A stretch of 64,000 bases of DNA from the NCBI GenBank assembly GCA_002293125.1, contig DBCR01000067.1, positions 9,231-73,230 of the forward strand, in the 5' to 3' direction. The notes under the pieces are model-generated. The model searched no databases and was not told where the DNA came from. It saw only the letters and a program-made list of their open reading frames with translations. Below, piece by piece: positions 61,848 to 64,000 of this stretch. Both the position numbers and the translations under genes were made by a program. Numbering within the stretch: the first letter of the stretch is position 1; every line of letters begins with the position of its first letter. This stretch comes from Opitutia bacterium UBA953. Its GTDB lineage: Bacteria; Verrucomicrobiota; Verrucomicrobiia; Opitutales; UBA953.

Positions 61848-62819
61848 GTGCGCTTCGCCGCCATCGCCGCCCTCCTCCTGAGTTTGTCGTTCCCGGCCGA
61901 GGCGGCCGCCGCCACCCCGTATTCAAAGGCCGGCATGAGGGTCGACGGCACGATCTGCGTCGACGCCGCGACCGGCACGGTGCTCTCCGAAGAGAAAGCT
62001 GACTTTCCGGGCCATCCGGCGAGCGTGACGAAGCTCATGACGACTCTCCTCGTGCTCGAGGACATCCGGGCCGACCAGACGACGCTGCGCAGCCGGGTGA
62101 AGGTCACCAAGGCCGCCGCCGACATCGGGGGCTCGCAGATTTGGCTGGCGCCGGGCGAAAGCTTCACGGTCGACGAGATGCTCTACGCGCTGCTGCTGAA
62201 GTCCGCCAACGACGTGGCCGTGGCCCTCGCCATCGATCGCGCGGGCAGCGTCCCCGCCTTCGTCGTCCGCATGAACCGCCGCGCCGCGGAGCTGGGCATG
62301 ACCCGCACGAGATTCGTGACGCCCAACGGCCTCACCTACGGCAAAGGCCCGCATGACACCACCACCGCCCGCGATGTGGCTAAGCTCTCCGTCGCGCTCT
62401 GCCGGTTCCCGGAAGCGCTTAAGTACACCGGCACGAAACAATATATCTTACGCCGACCGGGCAAACCGCTCGAACTCCTTAACCATAACCACCTCCTGGA
62501 CTCCTTCCCTGGCTGCGACGGATTGAAGACCGGGTGGACGGTGGCCGCGCACGCCTCCATCGTGACCACCGCCAAGGATAAGGATATCCGGGTGATTGCG
62601 GTCGTGCTCGGCTGCCAAAGCCCAGCCGGAGCCAAGGCCGAGCAACGCCTCCGCGACAGCCTAGCGGCCGACCTGATGGCGCAAGGCCTCGCTAAATTAA
62701 AGAAGCTCGAGGCCGAGAAAGCCCTCCAGCTCGCCCAGACGCCGGCCCGCAAAGCCCCAGTAAAAGCCAAGAAAGACGAGGGTTTCTGGGACTGGCTGGT
62801 GGATTTGTTTAGCTTCTAA
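61848..62819 (+). CDS. D-alanyl-D-alanine carboxypeptidase (penicillin-binding protein 5/6 type)
   Basis: The enzyme trims the terminal D-alanine from peptidoglycan pentapeptides. From GTG 61848 the 323-residue product has a signal peptide (RFAAIAALLLSLSFPAEAAA), SVTKLM with the catalytic serine near residue 59, the SAND motif near 120 and GLKTGW near 228. The C-terminal segment is lysine-rich and then ends in EGFWDWLVDLFSF, an amphipathic helix that fits membrane anchoring. I reject ATG 61770 because it overlaps the sixA start and leaves no room for a promoter or signal peptide. Confidence 0.92.
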   Translation: MRFAAIAALLLSLSFPAEAAAATPYSKAGMRVDGTICVDAATGTVLSEEKADFPGHPASVTKLMTTLLVLEDIRADQTTLRSRVKVTKAAADIGGSQIWLAPGESFTVDEMLYALLLKSANDVAVALAIDRAGSVPAFVVRMNRRAAELGMTRTRFVTPNGLTYGKGPHDTTTARDVAKLSVALCRFPEALKYTGTKQYILRRPGKPLELLNHNHLLDSFPGCDGLKTGWTVAAHASIVTTAKDKDIRVIAVVLGCQSPAGAKAEQRLRDSLAADLMAQGLAKLKKLEAEKALQLAQTPARKAPVKAKKDEGFWDWLVDLFSF

Positions 62820-62851
62820 CCCCCACCCAAAAGGGGGGTATAAAGAGGTAG

Positions 62852-62865
62852 TGAACATTTGTTCA
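62852..62865. promoter_or_regulatory. Putative LexA box in the recA promoter
   Basis: The palindrome TGAACATTTGTTCA has the GAAC-N4-GTTC shape of the Bacillus-type SOS box. It lies 7 bases before a possible recA -35 (TTGCAA, 62872-62877) and 56 bases before the ATG. It differs from the TGTTC-N4-GAACA motif reported for Verrucomicrobium spinosum. Confidence 0.6.
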
Positions 62866-62871
62866 TTTTGC

Positions 62872-62899
62872 TTGCAAGGCTCCCCGCCCTCGGCACCTT
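62872..62899 (+). promoter_or_regulatory. Putative recA promoter
   Basis: TTGCAA at 62872-62877 and CACCTT at 62894-62899, spacer 16, giving a leader of about 14 bases. A TATAAA at 62839-62844 is an alternative -10 for a start at the operator itself, but it has no good -35. Confidence 0.3.
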
Positions 62900-62920
62900 C
62901 CCTTACGCATACCCAACGCT

Positions 62921-64000
<1,080 letters not shown>

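Noticed and set aside
62821..62837. Terminator after the carboxypeptidase gene (CCCCC to GGGGGG hairpin)
   Set aside because: The stem is short and there is no T-run after it.

Overview
This is a gene-dense, GC-rich chromosomal window (about 60 genes, no unexplained gap over about 130 bases) that looks like a Verrucomicrobiota genome, probably of the Opitutae type. The main pointers are a five-gene pilus-like operon laid out like the Akkermansia Amuc_1098-1102 locus, secreted DUF1080 and ThuA proteins, a GldA/F/G-like transporter with a DUF4340 partner, and a FloA/NfeD pair. The taxonomic call is inference from gene content; there is no rRNA here. I see no insertion sequence, prophage, CRISPR array or rRNA operon.

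Layout. 1-4279: 5' half of carB (minus), then folB-folK-comEC. 4316-7589: two secreted proteins of unknown role. 7677-12190: riboflavin and housekeeping run ribB-ribH-nusB-ftsY-aroB; the nusB product carries an S10(NusE)-like domain at its N-terminus. 12236-16120: FGase-like secreted protein, small lipoprotein, phosphohexomutase, TPR membrane protein. 16255-24072: ABC ATPase, permease, GldG-like, DUF4340 and AsmA-like genes in one tight operon. 24138-26970: accB-accC-prmB. 26944-30063 (minus): nuclease, DUF2752, two tandem GYF/Yip1-like paralogues. 30158-31384: tRNA-Arg, folE2, tRNA-Thr. 31495-35206: NahK-like kinase, CvpA-like protein, two paralogous unknown proteins. 35264-43859 (minus): a stand-alone 5'-3' exonuclease, then the secretin/PilO-like/PilMN-like operon. 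43981-46449: zinc-type ABC importer znuACB. 46450-48349 (minus): floA-nfeD and a small membrane protein. 48480-54661: CII-like HTH protein, def, HPr, and pdhA-pdhB-pdhC. 54723-59427 (minus): SDR, then ThuA, DUF1080, TIM-barrel and SGNH genes suggesting carbohydrate breakdown. 59543-64000: YdjM-like protein, tonB-like, sixA, D,D-carboxypeptidase, and recA running off the end.

Two things stand out. First, the NusB protein is fused to an S10-like domain that lacks about ten residues of the ribosome-inserting loop, which would give a built-in NusB-NusE pair. Second, at least ten genes on both strands have a TTGAC/TTGCC/TTGCR element 34-37 bases before the start codon, where a -35 box would put the transcription start on the start codon itself; most starts here lack a Shine-Dalgarno sequence. 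Together these suggest widespread leaderless mRNAs.
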